Shown: in pieces, positions 32,838 through 40,796 of the stretch | Layout: the number at the start of each line of letters is the position of its first letter | How positions within the stretch are numbered: the stretch's first letter is position 1 | Virus record (IMG/VR): IMGVR_UViG_3300043419_000382 | Span: 1 to 40,796 of that record | DNA from: a virus | DNA: 40,796 nucleotides | Strand: one strand, 5' to 3' | The notes under the pieces: generated by a model | Database searches by the model: none | What the model saw: the letters and a program-made list of their open reading frames with translations, nothing else | Told to the model about the DNA's origin: nothing | Translations under genes and position numbers: made by a program

Positions 32838-35800
32838 TTAATCCCACGATCCGCCAGTTTGTTGCCAATGATCATCTGTAAAGATCAGCGTACACATGCC
32901 GGTGTTCACTTGTTCTGAACCAACATAATAAGTAAATGGATATAATATTCCGTTTATAAACTGACTACCCCCGGCGCGACCGTGATTAACATATACCTTG
33001 ATATTTTCTGGAGACGTTGTGTTCGGTGTAGGAACTAGATACATGATTTGCCCTTCAACACCGTCTGCTAGGTAATAGTTATTCTCATCAAAATTGTTAG
33101 TAAGTTTGTTAATAGATTTGGCCAAATCTAGTGGTGTTCTATCTTGTTGAATTGAGGCAACTGATATAGCCGAAGTATTTCCAGGAGTACCACCTAAATC
33201 ACCGGCATCTAAAAATCCTAGCCCGTCATTCAACGTACTATTGCCAGATGTGGCAGTAACAGTATATGCGGCTACTCCGCTAGTAACCACTACTGTAAAA
33301 GTAACTACGCCTAGTGTAAATGGGCCGTAGTTTCCATCTACGATTGGGCTGGGATATGTAGCGTCTGACAGAGCGGTTGCAGTACCAACATCATCTGCAA
33401 TACCAACTTTTTCCACTGTGCCTTTAACCACAGCACCTGGCAGTGTTGTCTTACCAGTGTTATCAAAGGTAAAGTTATACGCCCCAGCAGATGTAGCCAG
33501 TTTGATTTCGCTGTTCTTAACCGTTAAGGCAGTTTGTACAGTATCTGTGTTGTCTATAATCTTTAGACTGATAGTGCTGTTACCATCACCACCTGGAATA
33601 CTATAACTACTGCTACTACCATACGGTCCGAGAATGTTTCCAGGAATATTCAGTCTACCATCGTCATTAAAATCAAAGTTTTTCCCAGATTGCGGAAAGT
33701 TGATTTGAAACTGTCCTCGTCTTAATTCTGTTTCTCCAAGTACAGTATTTGTATTGTCTGTGACCTGTTGATAAACACCAAATCCATCATCGTCATAGTC
33801 GCGGGCACGAACATATATGTCTGTATCAATCAATCCTAACAGACCTTTGTTAGTTGGTACAGATAGCCACCCATCAGTATTAAACTGCCAAGTTTTGTAG
33901 ATGAATCCTTCACCCGAATTATACACAGTTTGAATTGAAACTGTGCCGTCATTCTTAACCTGTACATATTGATCGTCTGTGCCTAAGAATAAATCACCAG
34001 TAGTGCCATTGATACTGCCTGCGGCAATATGAATGTGCGGAGCATCGTAGTTAGTAGTAGGATAGATACTTACATATTGTCCTGCTGATTTTAGAGTAGG
34101 ATTAGGCACTAGATTAATAGCACCAAAGTTGCCGTTACCGTCTCCATTGCCTTGAATATCTACACCATTGAATGTGATATCACCTAGATTTAAAGGCGCA
34201 ACGTTATATAATGATCCAGTGTCGGCGTCGCCATCGCCATCAAATCCACTGTTACCGTTTGTGCCAATCCAGTTGATTTCAGTACCTGTAACAAACAATC
34301 CAAAGATGCTGTCGTTGTAGACAACGGTGTATTCACTACCTGTGCCAAAGAATGCTTCACCGTCACTCACGGTGTCAACATTATATGGTAACGCCCAGTC
34401 TTCGTCTTGAACCGGTGCGCCATTCTGTCTGGCTTCACGACTATCGCCCTGCAGGTTAGTAAAGATATAGTTAGCTGTATCGTATTGATCGGCTCCACCG
34501 TCATAAATGTTGTTGTCTGGATTCGCATCTGTTGGCAGTGTTCCGCTAAGAGTAACGCTGCCGTTTATAAGACCACCTAGATCTACACCATTAATAGTAA
34601 CGGTAATATCATTAGTAGGAGATGTTCCGTCGACACTAGTACCTGGTACAACAATAACGTCACCTACTACATAGTTAGATCCCTGTTGGCTATATCCGTC
34701 CCACTGCGGAACTCCGTCAACCTCATTTCGATATAATGCAAATATAGCACCTGAACCAACTTGATAGTTTGTACCAGTAACATTAGTATAAACTGTTAGT
34801 GCGCCGCCGTCAGCAGTTCCACTTACAGTCAATGCGAGTGTCGGATCAACTTGGACTACTGTAAGGATTAAATCGTTAACTCCATCAACACCGCCTAGTG
34901 CTGAACCTAGGATCTTAATCTTATGTCCAACAATATAGTCGGAACCGCCGTTAGTTACAGTAACGGAATAAACACCAGGATCGCCATCATTGGCTATTAC
35001 ATCAAACATGGCACCCGAACCTTGTCTAGTTGTGCCTTGTAAGTTTGTCCAAAGTTGTTTACTAAACTTGAAGTCAACAAACTTCGATCCTGCTAGATTA
35101 CCAAAGTTAGAATAGTTGTCGTAGAACGCTTGACGCATAGTGTCCGCAGAGTTAAAGTTTCCTTCAACACCTTGATCTAGGATAACATTATCAATAACTG
35201 CTTCGGCAAAAGTTTTTAGTGTGGCAAGCGCCACCGGATCCACGCTATCGGAACCATAGACGTTTATTAAGGCAATAATGCCAGAGTTGGCCAAGCCTGA
35301 GACTCTAAAGAAGTCATTATCGGTGCTGGTATCGATTTCACTGGTAACTTCTGTTGAGGTGTCTTGATAAATCACTAACTTACTGATAGTTGGTTCATCA
35401 GCGTACATCCTACCATATTGAACTTTGAATCCTTTGTAGGGATCTAAACTAACAGTGCCCTCTCCAGTATAGGCAGTAGTCTGAATTGTACCGTCTGGGA
35501 ATTGTATATTACCGTTGTCTAAAAATGTCCATCCTGCTTGATTGTCAACATCAATCATAACACCATAAGTATCGTTTTCGTTTTGAATCGATGTAAGTTT
35601 AAAATAGTTCTGTTCAGTATCAGTATTATCTACTCTTAAAACTCCTCTATCGGTTAATGTTGCTTCCCAGTCTCCATTAGATAATATATTGCCTCCGCTG
35701 CCATTGCCTCTAAAATCACTAGCTGCATCACTATCGTCTGGATCATCTTGTTCGTCGTCTTCACCGGGATTAATAACAGTCTTAGCAATAAGTTTACCGC

Positions 35801-36344
35801 CAATATTTTCTAGCTTAACATTACCAATATAAATTGTTCCTTCAGCAACATAAAGATGTCTAAATCTTTGTGTCGGACTTCCTAGGTCAACACTGTTGTC
35901 AGTCTTAGGTAAAATATCTCCGCCCACAAAGGCATTGCTTTCTAAAGTAATAGGTTGAGTTACTGATATCGAAGAACTATCAACTGTGGATATCGTTGAG
36001 CCTACAAACTCAAAACTTCCAAACCCGCCGGTTGAAATAGTTTGAAGTGCAGAACTTGGAAATGTGCAAAATACGTTTTTTGACCCTACTGGAAAGTTTA
36101 TTTTGCTTCCGTTGTTAGACGACGATATTATCGTGTCTCGGGTTAGTGTTGTTCCAAAACTAGTGTATGTTCCGATTCCGATTTCCCAGTTACCAGCAAC
36201 GTCTGTTATACCGTAGTAGGTAGTGTTACCATCACCGATAGCTTCGAAACTTTGAAATCCATCTACGGTATTTTCTAAAGTAAAATCAGATAAACCGGTT
36301 GTTCTTGATCGTACTTTTACACGATCAGCTAATATTAGGGCCAT
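32838..36344 (-). CDS. Large tail-fibre protein, 1168 aa
   Basis: Opens MALILADRVKVRSRTTGLSDFTL, with FQSFEAIGDGNTTYYGI, NWEIGIGTYTSFGTTLTRDTI and SSSNNGSKINFPVGSKNVFCTFP. This is the well-known N-terminal domain of many phage fibre proteins. Next come DILPKTDNSVDLGSPTQRFRHLYV (DLG..R motif) and a very acidic linker (EDDEQDDPDDSDAASD, about 194-209). A long beta-rich middle includes repeated DYIVGHKIKI/NYVVGDVIVVPG turns with GVDG.NDL.LTV. The C terminus ends TLIFTDDHWQQTGGSWD. Probably a fibre shaft with an attachment domain at the N terminus. GGAGATG precedes the ATG. Confidence 0.85.
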   Translation of the reverse strand: MALILADRVKVRSRTTGLSDFTLENTVDGFQSFEAIGDGNTTYYGITDVAGNWEIGIGTYTSFGTTLTRDTIISSSNNGSKINFPVGSKNVFCTFPSSALQTISTGGFGSFEFVGSTISTVDSSSISVTQPITLESNAFVGGDILPKTDNSVDLGSPTQRFRHLYVAEGTIYIGNVKLENIGGKLIAKTVINPGEDDEQDDPDDSDAASDFRGNGSGGNILSNGDWEATLTDRGVLRVDNTDTEQNYFKLTSIQNENDTYGVMIDVDNQAGWTFLDNGNIQFPDGTIQTTAYTGEGTVSLDPYKGFKVQYGRMYADEPTISKLVIYQDTSTEVTSEIDTSTDNDFFRVSGLANSGIIALINVYGSDSVDPVALATLKTFAEAVIDNVILDQGVEGNFNSADTMRQAFYDNYSNFGNLAGSKFVDFKFSKQLWTNLQGTTRQGSGAMFDVIANDGDPGVYSVTVTNGGSDYIVGHKIKILGSALGGVDGVNDLILTVVQVDPTLALTVSGTADGGALTVYTNVTGTNYQVGSGAIFALYRNEVDGVPQWDGYSQQGSNYVVGDVIVVPGTSVDGTSPTNDITVTINGVDLGGLINGSVTLSGTLPTDANPDNNIYDGGADQYDTANYIFTNLQGDSREARQNGAPVQDEDWALPYNVDTVSDGEAFFGTGSEYTVVYNDSIFGLFVTGTEINWIGTNGNSGFDGDGDADTGSLYNVAPLNLGDITFNGVDIQGNGDGNGNFGAINLVPNPTLKSAGQYVSIYPTTNYDAPHIHIAAGSINGTTGDLFLGTDDQYVQVKNDGTVSIQTVYNSGEGFIYKTWQFNTDGWLSVPTNKGLLGLIDTDIYVRARDYDDDGFGVYQQVTDNTNTVLGETELRRGQFQINFPQSGKNFDFNDDGRLNIPGNILGPYGSSSSYSIPGGDGNSTISLKIIDNTDTVQTALTVKNSEIKLATSAGAYNFTFDNTGKTTLPGAVVKGTVEKVGIADDVGTATALSDATYPSPIVDGNYGPFTLGVVTFTVVVTSGVAAYTVTATSGNSTLNDGLGFLDAGDLGGTPGNTSAISVASIQQDRTPLDLAKSINKLTNNFDENNYYLADGVEGQIMYLVPTPNTTSPENIKVYVNHGRAGGSQFINGILYPFTYYVGSEQVNTGMCTLIFTDDHWQQTGGSWD

Positions 36345-36387
36345 TACGCATCTCCAAATCCTTGATACGTATATTTACCCAAATATA

Positions 36388-36888
36388 TTAGTTCTGGAAA
36401 CCGTACAATAGAGTGATATTTTTATCTAAGGGTACAGGGCTAGTAAACTCTATATAAGTATCGCCTGATCCCAAGTAGTTGTACAGAAGATTGTAGTTAG
36501 TATCCGATATTTGAAATACATTTTCTACCAATACTAACACACTGTTTTCTGTAGGAGGTGTTTGATCCATTGGACCAAAAATAGTAGTTGTATCGTCGCC
36601 TGGTCCAAGTGTTTGTTTTTGTATTCCACTAACACCCGGTGCTGTTACAATTTCCCAAACTCCAGCTACATAAGCTTCAATACTGTTAGTGTCTGTATTA
36701 TAACGAATGTAGCCATTAGCGCCGCCGGGGGTATCAACGCCGCTAAGTTGTGGGCGTTCTAGGCTAGTTCCTTTAGGCAATCTTAACGCACCTGTAAGAT
36801 CTAAAACTGCACGGCCGTAGGCATTGATCAGCAAAGCATTATCGTTTGCCGAAAACTTTGATAAGGTTTTAGTCTTTAGATATTTCAT
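36388..36888 (-). CDS. Virion structural protein, 166 aa
   Basis: Starts MKYLKTKTLSKFSANDNALLINAYG, then RLPKGTSLERPQLSG and GYIRYNTDTNSIEAYVAGVWEIV, the fibre RYN....IE.Y..G.W motif also present in the 350-aa protein. The second half holds a beta-rich domain with TENSVLVLVENVFQISDTNYNLLY. It overlaps the upstream gene by 4 bp (ATGA). Likely a small fibre or baseplate part; no closer name can be given. Confidence 0.75.
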   Translation of the reverse strand: MKYLKTKTLSKFSANDNALLINAYGRAVLDLTGALRLPKGTSLERPQLSGVDTPGGANGYIRYNTDTNSIEAYVAGVWEIVTAPGVSGIQKQTLGPGDDTTTIFGPMDQTPPTENSVLVLVENVFQISDTNYNLLYNYLGSGDTYIEFTSPVPLDKNITLLYGFQN

Positions 36889-37262
36889 ACTGGCAATGTA
36901 CTCACAGTAACTGTAATCAAGTTTGCAGCATCTGCGCCAACCCAGACAGAATCGCCGCTATCTAAAATGATTCTTTCATCACTGAAGAATACTGTTTCTC
37001 CTGCCGGAACTGGTAAGTTGCTGACAATAATATTGCTAGTGCTTGCACTATTCCCTGACTTAACAAGATAGACGTTGACATTTGCAAGATCAACAGTTTC
37101 GTCAGTTAGGTCCGGAGTTCCTGTATTACACAACACTATTGTAGTGATTGCAGATGTTTGGCCGATTACTGCACCACCGATTACTGCACCGGTTGTACTA
37201 GCTGTAAAGATTCTAGTAGGACTAGTAATCGTTGATGTTGTAATTCTTCCTTGTGTTATCAT
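36885..37262 (-). CDS. Small virion structural protein, 125 aa
   Basis: Thr/Ile-rich opening (ITQGRITTSTITSPTRIFTA), then IVLCNTGTPDLTDETVDLANVNVYLVKSG and VPAGETVFFSDERIILDSGDSVWVGADA. The same layout occurs in 29839-30171 and more distantly in 16069-16389, making a family of three scattered among the fibre genes. Ribosome site AAGAG; 4-bp overlap with the next gene. Structural role by context. Confidence 0.74.
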   Translation of the reverse strand: MITQGRITTSTITSPTRIFTASTTGAVIGGAVIGQTSAITTIVLCNTGTPDLTDETVDLANVNVYLVKSGNSASTSNIIVSNLPVPAGETVFFSDERIILDSGDSVWVGADAANLITVTVSTLPV

Positions 37263-37271
37263 ATTTTTCTC

Positions 37272-38276
37272 TTAGAATATCATGCTGAACAGCAGAGCTT
37301 TATTCTTGCCAATAAGCTCGTCAGTTCTTTGTGTGTTAACGTAGTTTAGTCCACTAGTTCCGATACCAGGTGTTGATGAATACAATAAAACAGATCCGCT
37401 AACACTAGCTGGCACAACATTAATTTGATCTAGCTGGACTGCATATGACGTTTGTACTTTACCTGTGCCTGTGGTTTCTAACTTAATATTTGCGTTTGTG
37501 TTTGATGCTTGCAATACAACAGCATCGGGCATCAAAATATCGTACGGCGTTGGATCTTCTGTAAAGATACTTAATCCACCGATTTCAACTCTGTTTTCAA
37601 AAAACGAAGTTACAGTTTTATCACTAACAACTACTCCTATTTGACTTTCAGTAGGTTGATTAGTGTAAGGTCCGATTGGAAAATCACCAACATCTAAAGG
37701 GTCAGTGCTGTCAAAAGATACAACTCTGCCTGTACCCCTTAATATTTGAAATGTAGGATTACTTTGAATAGCATCGTCTACATATTTTTTATTTGGAATA
37801 TCATCATCATCGGTAATCTGCTGCTCATAGTTTAATGTGCCTGTTACCTTAACGACCCCAATGCCCTGTCCAATCAATGTAAGATCGCCGCTGTCTGTAT
37901 CTGTATTGGTTACAATTTTTCTTACTCTCAATCCACTGTCAGCATAGTTAAACGGACCGGGTGTTGTTCCGTGCCCTATTAACCAAACATCTGCGGCTTC
38001 ATCGTAGACCAATGATGATGGAGTAAGTGTTCCACGATCAACTTGAATACCGGCATACTCCATTGTTACACCAGCACCAGTTTCACCGTAGTTTACAATA
38101 ATAACATTATCATTAACATTAAGATTTTCAGCCGAGACAGTTAATGTATCGCCTTCAACTATTAGGTTTCCGGTGATTTTAACAGTACCAACACCCGGCC
38201 CAGTATCCAGTTTAATCTGGCTACCTTCTAAGGTTTTTATGTTATAGTCACCGTTGACGTTTACAAACTGTCCCAT
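37272..38276 (-). CDS. Virion structural protein, 334 aa
   Basis: Begins MGQFVNVNGDYNIKTLEGSQIKLDTGPGVGTVKITGNLIVEGDTLTV, with NLNVNDNVIIVNYGETGAGVTMEYAGIQVDRG, a fibre-associated block I associate with T4-like cyanophage structural proteins. PNKKYVDDAI (about 164-173) is a motif found near the ends of fibre domains. The C terminus (ASNTNANIKLETTGTGKVQTSY) is beta-rich. AGGAT precedes the ATG; the gap to the upstream gene is 14 bp. No enzyme motif. Confidence 0.8.
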   Translation of the reverse strand: MGQFVNVNGDYNIKTLEGSQIKLDTGPGVGTVKITGNLIVEGDTLTVSAENLNVNDNVIIVNYGETGAGVTMEYAGIQVDRGTLTPSSLVYDEAADVWLIGHGTTPGPFNYADSGLRVRKIVTNTDTDSGDLTLIGQGIGVVKVTGTLNYEQQITDDDDIPNKKYVDDAIQSNPTFQILRGTGRVVSFDSTDPLDVGDFPIGPYTNQPTESQIGVVVSDKTVTSFFENRVEIGGLSIFTEDPTPYDILMPDAVVLQASNTNANIKLETTGTGKVQTSYAVQLDQINVVPASVSGSVLLYSSTPGIGTSGLNYVNTQRTDELIGKNKALLFSMIF

Positions 38277-38290
38277 ACTTAAATCCTAGA

Positions 38291-38674
38291 TTAGATTCTT
38301 GTTAAAATTAACAATGTTTCTGTAGAGTCATCACTTAGTGACCACTTGTATCTGTTTCCAGAAAAGTCGGATGCAGTTCTAAAGTTAATCTTTCTTAATG
38401 TAACTGGTTGACTGCCGTTGATTAGACCAACAATAGTCATTGTTCCTTCAACCGTTGGGTCCATGTTAGTTCCTTGGACCATTTTGTAGACCTGGGCAGC
38501 ATTCGGCGGAGATGTCGGTACTGTTTCTAAGCACTTAAATCTTCTTGCTCCGACTTGATTAACAATATAACCAGCAGCAGCTGATCCACCTGTTGGGTAG
38601 ATTCTAACTGGGATATGAGGTGTTGCCGAGGAACCTAAAGTTCCAAATAGTCTTTTTGGTAGTTTATTCGCCAT
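38291..38674 (-). CDS. Virion structural protein, 127 aa
   Basis: Start placed at the ATG at 38674 because AAGGAGAAATCAA precedes it directly. The frame extends to 38725, but that extra part contains no ribosome site and encodes an unlikely Cys/His-rich leader. The protein begins MANKLPKRLFGTLGSSATPHIPVRIYPTGG, is basic and beta-rich, and ends with a DDSTETLLILTRI strand. No named family recognised. It is the first gene after the late promoter at 38740-38747, leading the fibre block. Confidence 0.75.
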   Translation of the reverse strand: MANKLPKRLFGTLGSSATPHIPVRIYPTGGSAAAGYIVNQVGARRFKCLETVPTSPPNAAQVYKMVQGTNMDPTVEGTMTIVGLINGSQPVTLRKINFRTASDFSGNRYKWSLSDDSTETLLILTRI

Positions 38675-38739
38675 TTGATTTCTCCTTGAGTGACGTTCTA
38701 GGTCTGCATGGTGGCACCCACACAATCTTCTAGATACTT

Positions 38740-38747
38740 TATTTATC
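38740..38747 (-). promoter_or_regulatory. T4-type late promoter, GATAAATA
   Basis: Minus-strand NATAAATA overlapping the stop codon of the glycosyltransferase gene and about 65 bp before the ATG of the 127-aa gene. Confidence 0.6.
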
Positions 38748-39411
38748 TATTAATGTTTTGATTAAAATCGTCAGTTGTACTTAATGACGCTCCCTTGCCT
38801 GTGTAAAAAGGATCCAATCTAACTACAGTTGCTGTTACTGATACGATATCTACAACTTTTGTACATATAAACATGTCAACGGCATGAGCACCTATCTGTT
38901 TTGCTCGTATAACCAGTTTTTCTGCTGCTGTGGGCTTTATCAAATATCCGTACTGTCCTATGTAAAAGTTTCCAAAGTCTTTTTCTCTGTAAACTGTATC
39001 TGGTTTAAAATATTCTATAGGTTTATCTAATACTACGGTAATATCATTTTCGTAAGAATCTTTCCAAAATACACACGGGTCTAATCTACAGATGTCTACA
39101 AAGTTGTCTTCAATATCGTCTGGGAGGTTTCTTATAAACATTCCATCATGTTCTAAAATTGCAATAGTTTCATTTAATTCGATGCACTTTTTCCATAACA
39201 GAAAATGGCTCATAAAACAACCGTGGTGTCCTAACTTATGTGTTTGGGGAGGTCTAACTTTGTGCTGTTTAAAAATATGCCTACAATCATTGCCTGGAAC
39301 TGCTTCAAACAAGTTAGCATCTAACCCGAAGTTTCTTGCGATAGCTATATTTTTGTTTCCTAGTTCTTGTCCTAGTTTATGATTACCTAATACTATGTGG
39401 AAAGACTTCAT
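38743..39411 (-). CDS. Glycosyltransferase, family 25-like
   Basis: A 222-aa protein with the family-25 (LPS/collagen glycosyltransferase) signature: GHHGCFMSHFLLWKKCIELN (61-80), TIAILEHDGMFIRNL (82-96) and, later, GQYGYLIKPTAAEKLV. The usual acidic EDD is EHD here (Glu87, His88, Asp89). Such enzymes transfer a sugar from a nucleotide sugar. It lies between the capsid gene and the fibre genes, so possible targets are virion proteins or the host surface glycan (inference). No signal peptide or membrane helix; cytoplasmic. The gap to the upstream gene is 1 bp, with only a weak ribosome site. Confidence 0.85.
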   Translation of the reverse strand: MKSFHIVLGNHKLGQELGNKNIAIARNFGLDANLFEAVPGNDCRHIFKQHKVRPPQTHKLGHHGCFMSHFLLWKKCIELNETIAILEHDGMFIRNLPDDIEDNFVDICRLDPCVFWKDSYENDITVVLDKPIEYFKPDTVYREKDFGNFYIGQYGYLIKPTAAEKLVIRAKQIGAHAVDMFICTKVVDIVSVTATVVRLDPFYTGKGASLSTTDDFNQNINR

Positions 39412-39412
39412 T

Positions 39413-39682
39413 TTAGTTTCTACTCAAAAGTGACATCAGCTCAATCTTTTCAACCGTAGCTAAAATGCGATTAATGGCGTCTATTTCCGCTTGTCCTTTC
39501 TCTAGATAAGCCTTGCTATGTGTTTGCCTAAAATAGACCATTGCAATGCTATAGTTTTGGATATGATGTTCTACAATATGTTCTATTTGATTAACATCGT
39601 GCGCAAACATCGGAAATCGTTTACGCCAAGCAGAACACTGTTGACGTACTGTTGGAAAATCTTTTTCTGACTCAATCTGCAT
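39413..39682 (-). CDS. Protein of unknown function, 89 aa
   Basis: A helical, basic protein beginning MQIESEKDFPTVRQQCSAWRKRFPMFAHDVNQIEHIVEHHIQNYSIAM; five His lie within residues 28-50, and a second helix runs through AEIDAINRILATVEKIELMSLL. It lies after the capsid terminator and 1 bp before the glycosyltransferase, so it is probably co-transcribed with that gene. No late promoter octamer was seen directly before it. Family not recognised. Confidence 0.65.
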   Translation of the reverse strand: MQIESEKDFPTVRQQCSAWRKRFPMFAHDVNQIEHIVEHHIQNYSIAMVYFRQTHSKAYLEKGQAEIDAINRILATVEKIELMSLLSRN

Positions 39683-39703
39683 ACACAGATATTTAAGTCA
39701 AAC

Positions 39704-39727
39704 AAAAAGGACCCGAAGGTCCTTTTT
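39704..39727 (-). terminator. Rho-independent terminator with UUCG loop after the capsid gene
   Basis: On the minus strand a 10-bp stem (AAAAAGGACC / GGTCCTTTTT) is closed by a TTCG tetraloop and ends in five T. This is the common T4-type terminator form and lies 19 bp after the capsid stop codon. Confidence 0.9.
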
Positions 39728-39746
39728 GATTGTGTTACATCTAAGA

Positions 39747-40796
39747 TTAGATGAAAGATGCGTTAGCAACTGTTACACGGCCTAGGTAGTCCGCAGCGTT
39801 ACCTAGAGAACTTGCTGTGTTTGTTAACTCAACATATCCATAACGAGTCATGAAGGACACGACTGGTTCGAATGTTGCTGGGTCTAAAACAACACCAGAG
39901 CTCATTAGCGGGATGTATGGGCAATAGAATGCCGCTGCATCAGACTCGCTTGCACCTTTGTAACCGACTAGAACTGTATCGTCGTCAGCATATGTGTTGA
40001 CATAGATCTTCATTGCGCTGTTCAATGTACCAACAAACTTGGTGTTTGTAGGTGCTTCGAATGTACCTTCTGTTGTTCTTGCGAATGCAGAAGTTGTAGC
40101 AGATTGAAGAATTGTCAATGCTGTTGGGGATACAACTGCCCAGTTACCTGCACCACGACGTGTGCGTTGAGCGATTGTGTTAGATACACGGTTGATAGCA
40201 ACTGCTAGAGCAGCGTGCTCGTCACCAACGAATGTAGCTGTACCGCTTACAGCAGCTTGGTCAAATGCAACAGTGTTACCTGCACCAGAAGCTAGTGTAG
40301 CCAAGCTACGTAGAACTTCTTGGTCGATTTCAGCTGTGATTTCTTGAGCCAAAGCAGCCATGATTTCTGCTTCGATGTCAATGCCTTGTTGGGCTTGTGC
40401 ATCTTGTGCAGCTTCGAATGTCCAGCGAGCTGACAACTTACGTGTCTTAGCTTCAACTGTTTGCTTCAAGATCTGAATGGACATTCTGTTACCAGCAACG
40501 CCTTCTTTGGCAGCAGTTGCATCTGCCTTGCCGTTTGCGTTACCGGAGTAACCTTCAGCAATCTTGAATGGGCTTAGTGCCTCTTCTCCAGCACTAGCGG
40601 ATCCACCAGCACTTCCTGTGAAGCTATCTGCATAGCGAACACGTAGAGTATGGATTTGACCGACTGGGCCAGTCATAGGCTGTACGCCTACCAACTCGTT
40701 AGCAATAACGGTTGGCATTACACGTCTAATGACGGGTAGAATAACACGATTAAGTGTTGCAACGTTGCCGGCGGATGTTGCACCAGCAGTAGCAGA
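39747..40796 (-). CDS. 23: Major capsid protein gp23-like, N terminus cut by window edge
   Basis: The minus-strand frame is open to the window end, so the ATG at 40718 is internal; 349 C-terminal residues are visible. LPVIRRVMPTVIANELVGVQPMTGPVGQIHTLRVRY matches the conserved start of the mature T4 gp23 shell protein (HK97 fold). Further support comes from SARWTFEAAQDAQAQQGIDIEAEIMAALAQEITAEIDQEVL and the end domain with PYIPLMSSGVVLDPATFEPVVSFMTRYGY. It forms the prohead hexamers. The N-terminal part cleaved by the gp21 protease is outside the window. A terminator follows, isolating this highly expressed gene from the downstream genes. Confidence 0.95.
   Translation of the reverse strand, partial: SATAGATSAGNVATLNRVILPVIRRVMPTVIANELVGVQPMTGPVGQIHTLRVRYADSFTGSAGGSASAGEEALSPFKIAEGYSGNANGKADATAAKEGVAGNRMSIQILKQTVEAKTRKLSARWTFEAAQDAQAQQGIDIEAEIMAALAQEITAEIDQEVLRSLATLASGAGNTVAFDQAAVSGTATFVGDEHAALAVAINRVSNTIAQRTRRGAGNWAVVSPTALTILQSATTSAFARTTEGTFEAPTNTKFVGTLNSAMKIYVNTYADDDTVLVGYKGASESDAAAFYCPYIPLMSSGVVLDPATFEPVVSFMTRYGYVELTNTASSLGNAADYLGRVTVANASFI

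Noticed and set aside
36362-36380. GGTAAATA in the gap before the 1168-aa gene as a late promoter
   Set aside because: It does not match NATAAATA at the second position.
38291-38725. Longer start for the 127-aa virion gene
   Set aside because: The extra 17 residues are Cys/His/Arg-rich and lie over the ribosome site AAGGAG of the ATG at 38674.
39685-39697. TTAAATAT before the 89-aa gene as a late promoter
   Set aside because: Differs from the octamer; too weak to call.
1-40796. Prophage or bacterial island
   Set aside because: No integrase, attachment repeat, tRNA or host gene is visible; gene order and promoters fit a lytic T4-like phage.

Overview
The window looks like the late (virion) region of a T4-like marine myovirus, of the kind known from cyanophages and pelagiphages. 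The main evidence is a C-terminal gp23-type major capsid protein at the right end, a long run of minus-strand fibre and virion genes with openings familiar from T4-like cyanophages, very tight gene packing with many 4-bp ATGA overlaps, and T4-type late promoters (NATAAATA) in several gaps. The host cannot be named from the sequence. No tRNA, integrase, transposase or CRISPR array was seen.

Layout, reading in the main (minus-strand) direction from right to left. The partial capsid gene (40796-39747) ends at a UUCG-loop terminator. Then come a small unknown gene and a family-25 glycosyltransferase (39682-38743). A block of virion and fibre genes follows (38674-29465), including a 1168-aa fibre. 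Two giant related fibres come next (1821 aa at 29452-23987 and 2515 aa at 23950-16403). After two short structural genes lie three tandem glycine-rich fibre or adhesin paralogs (15588-12999) and a 165-aa Trp-rich protein (12979-12482), closed by a terminator at 12459-12438.

Immediately after that terminator, with its own exact TATAAATA late promoter (12412-12405), begins the most unusual part. This is a gap-free run of 14 minus-strand genes (12379-2759): one flavin-dependent tryptophan-halogenase-type enzyme, an unrecognised 263-aa beta-rich protein, an 82-aa helical protein, and eleven consecutive non-haem-iron oxygenase-like proteins. Ten of the eleven are 2-oxoglutarate/Fe(II) dioxygenase-like proteins of several subfamilies and one is a JmjC/cupin-like protein. 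Converging on it from the left edge, on the plus strand, are two more halogenase-type genes (the first cut by the window edge) and a 54-aa protein with its own late promoter. The window thus holds three halogenase-like and eleven oxygenase-like genes in about 12 kb, beside the adhesin genes.

How the parts may work together (inference): late promoters and the neighbouring adhesins suggest that the enzymes act at virion assembly. They could halogenate or hydroxylate side chains of the fibres, or a host surface or metabolite. The substrate is not shown by the sequence. Database identity was not checked; family calls rest on motifs read by eye.
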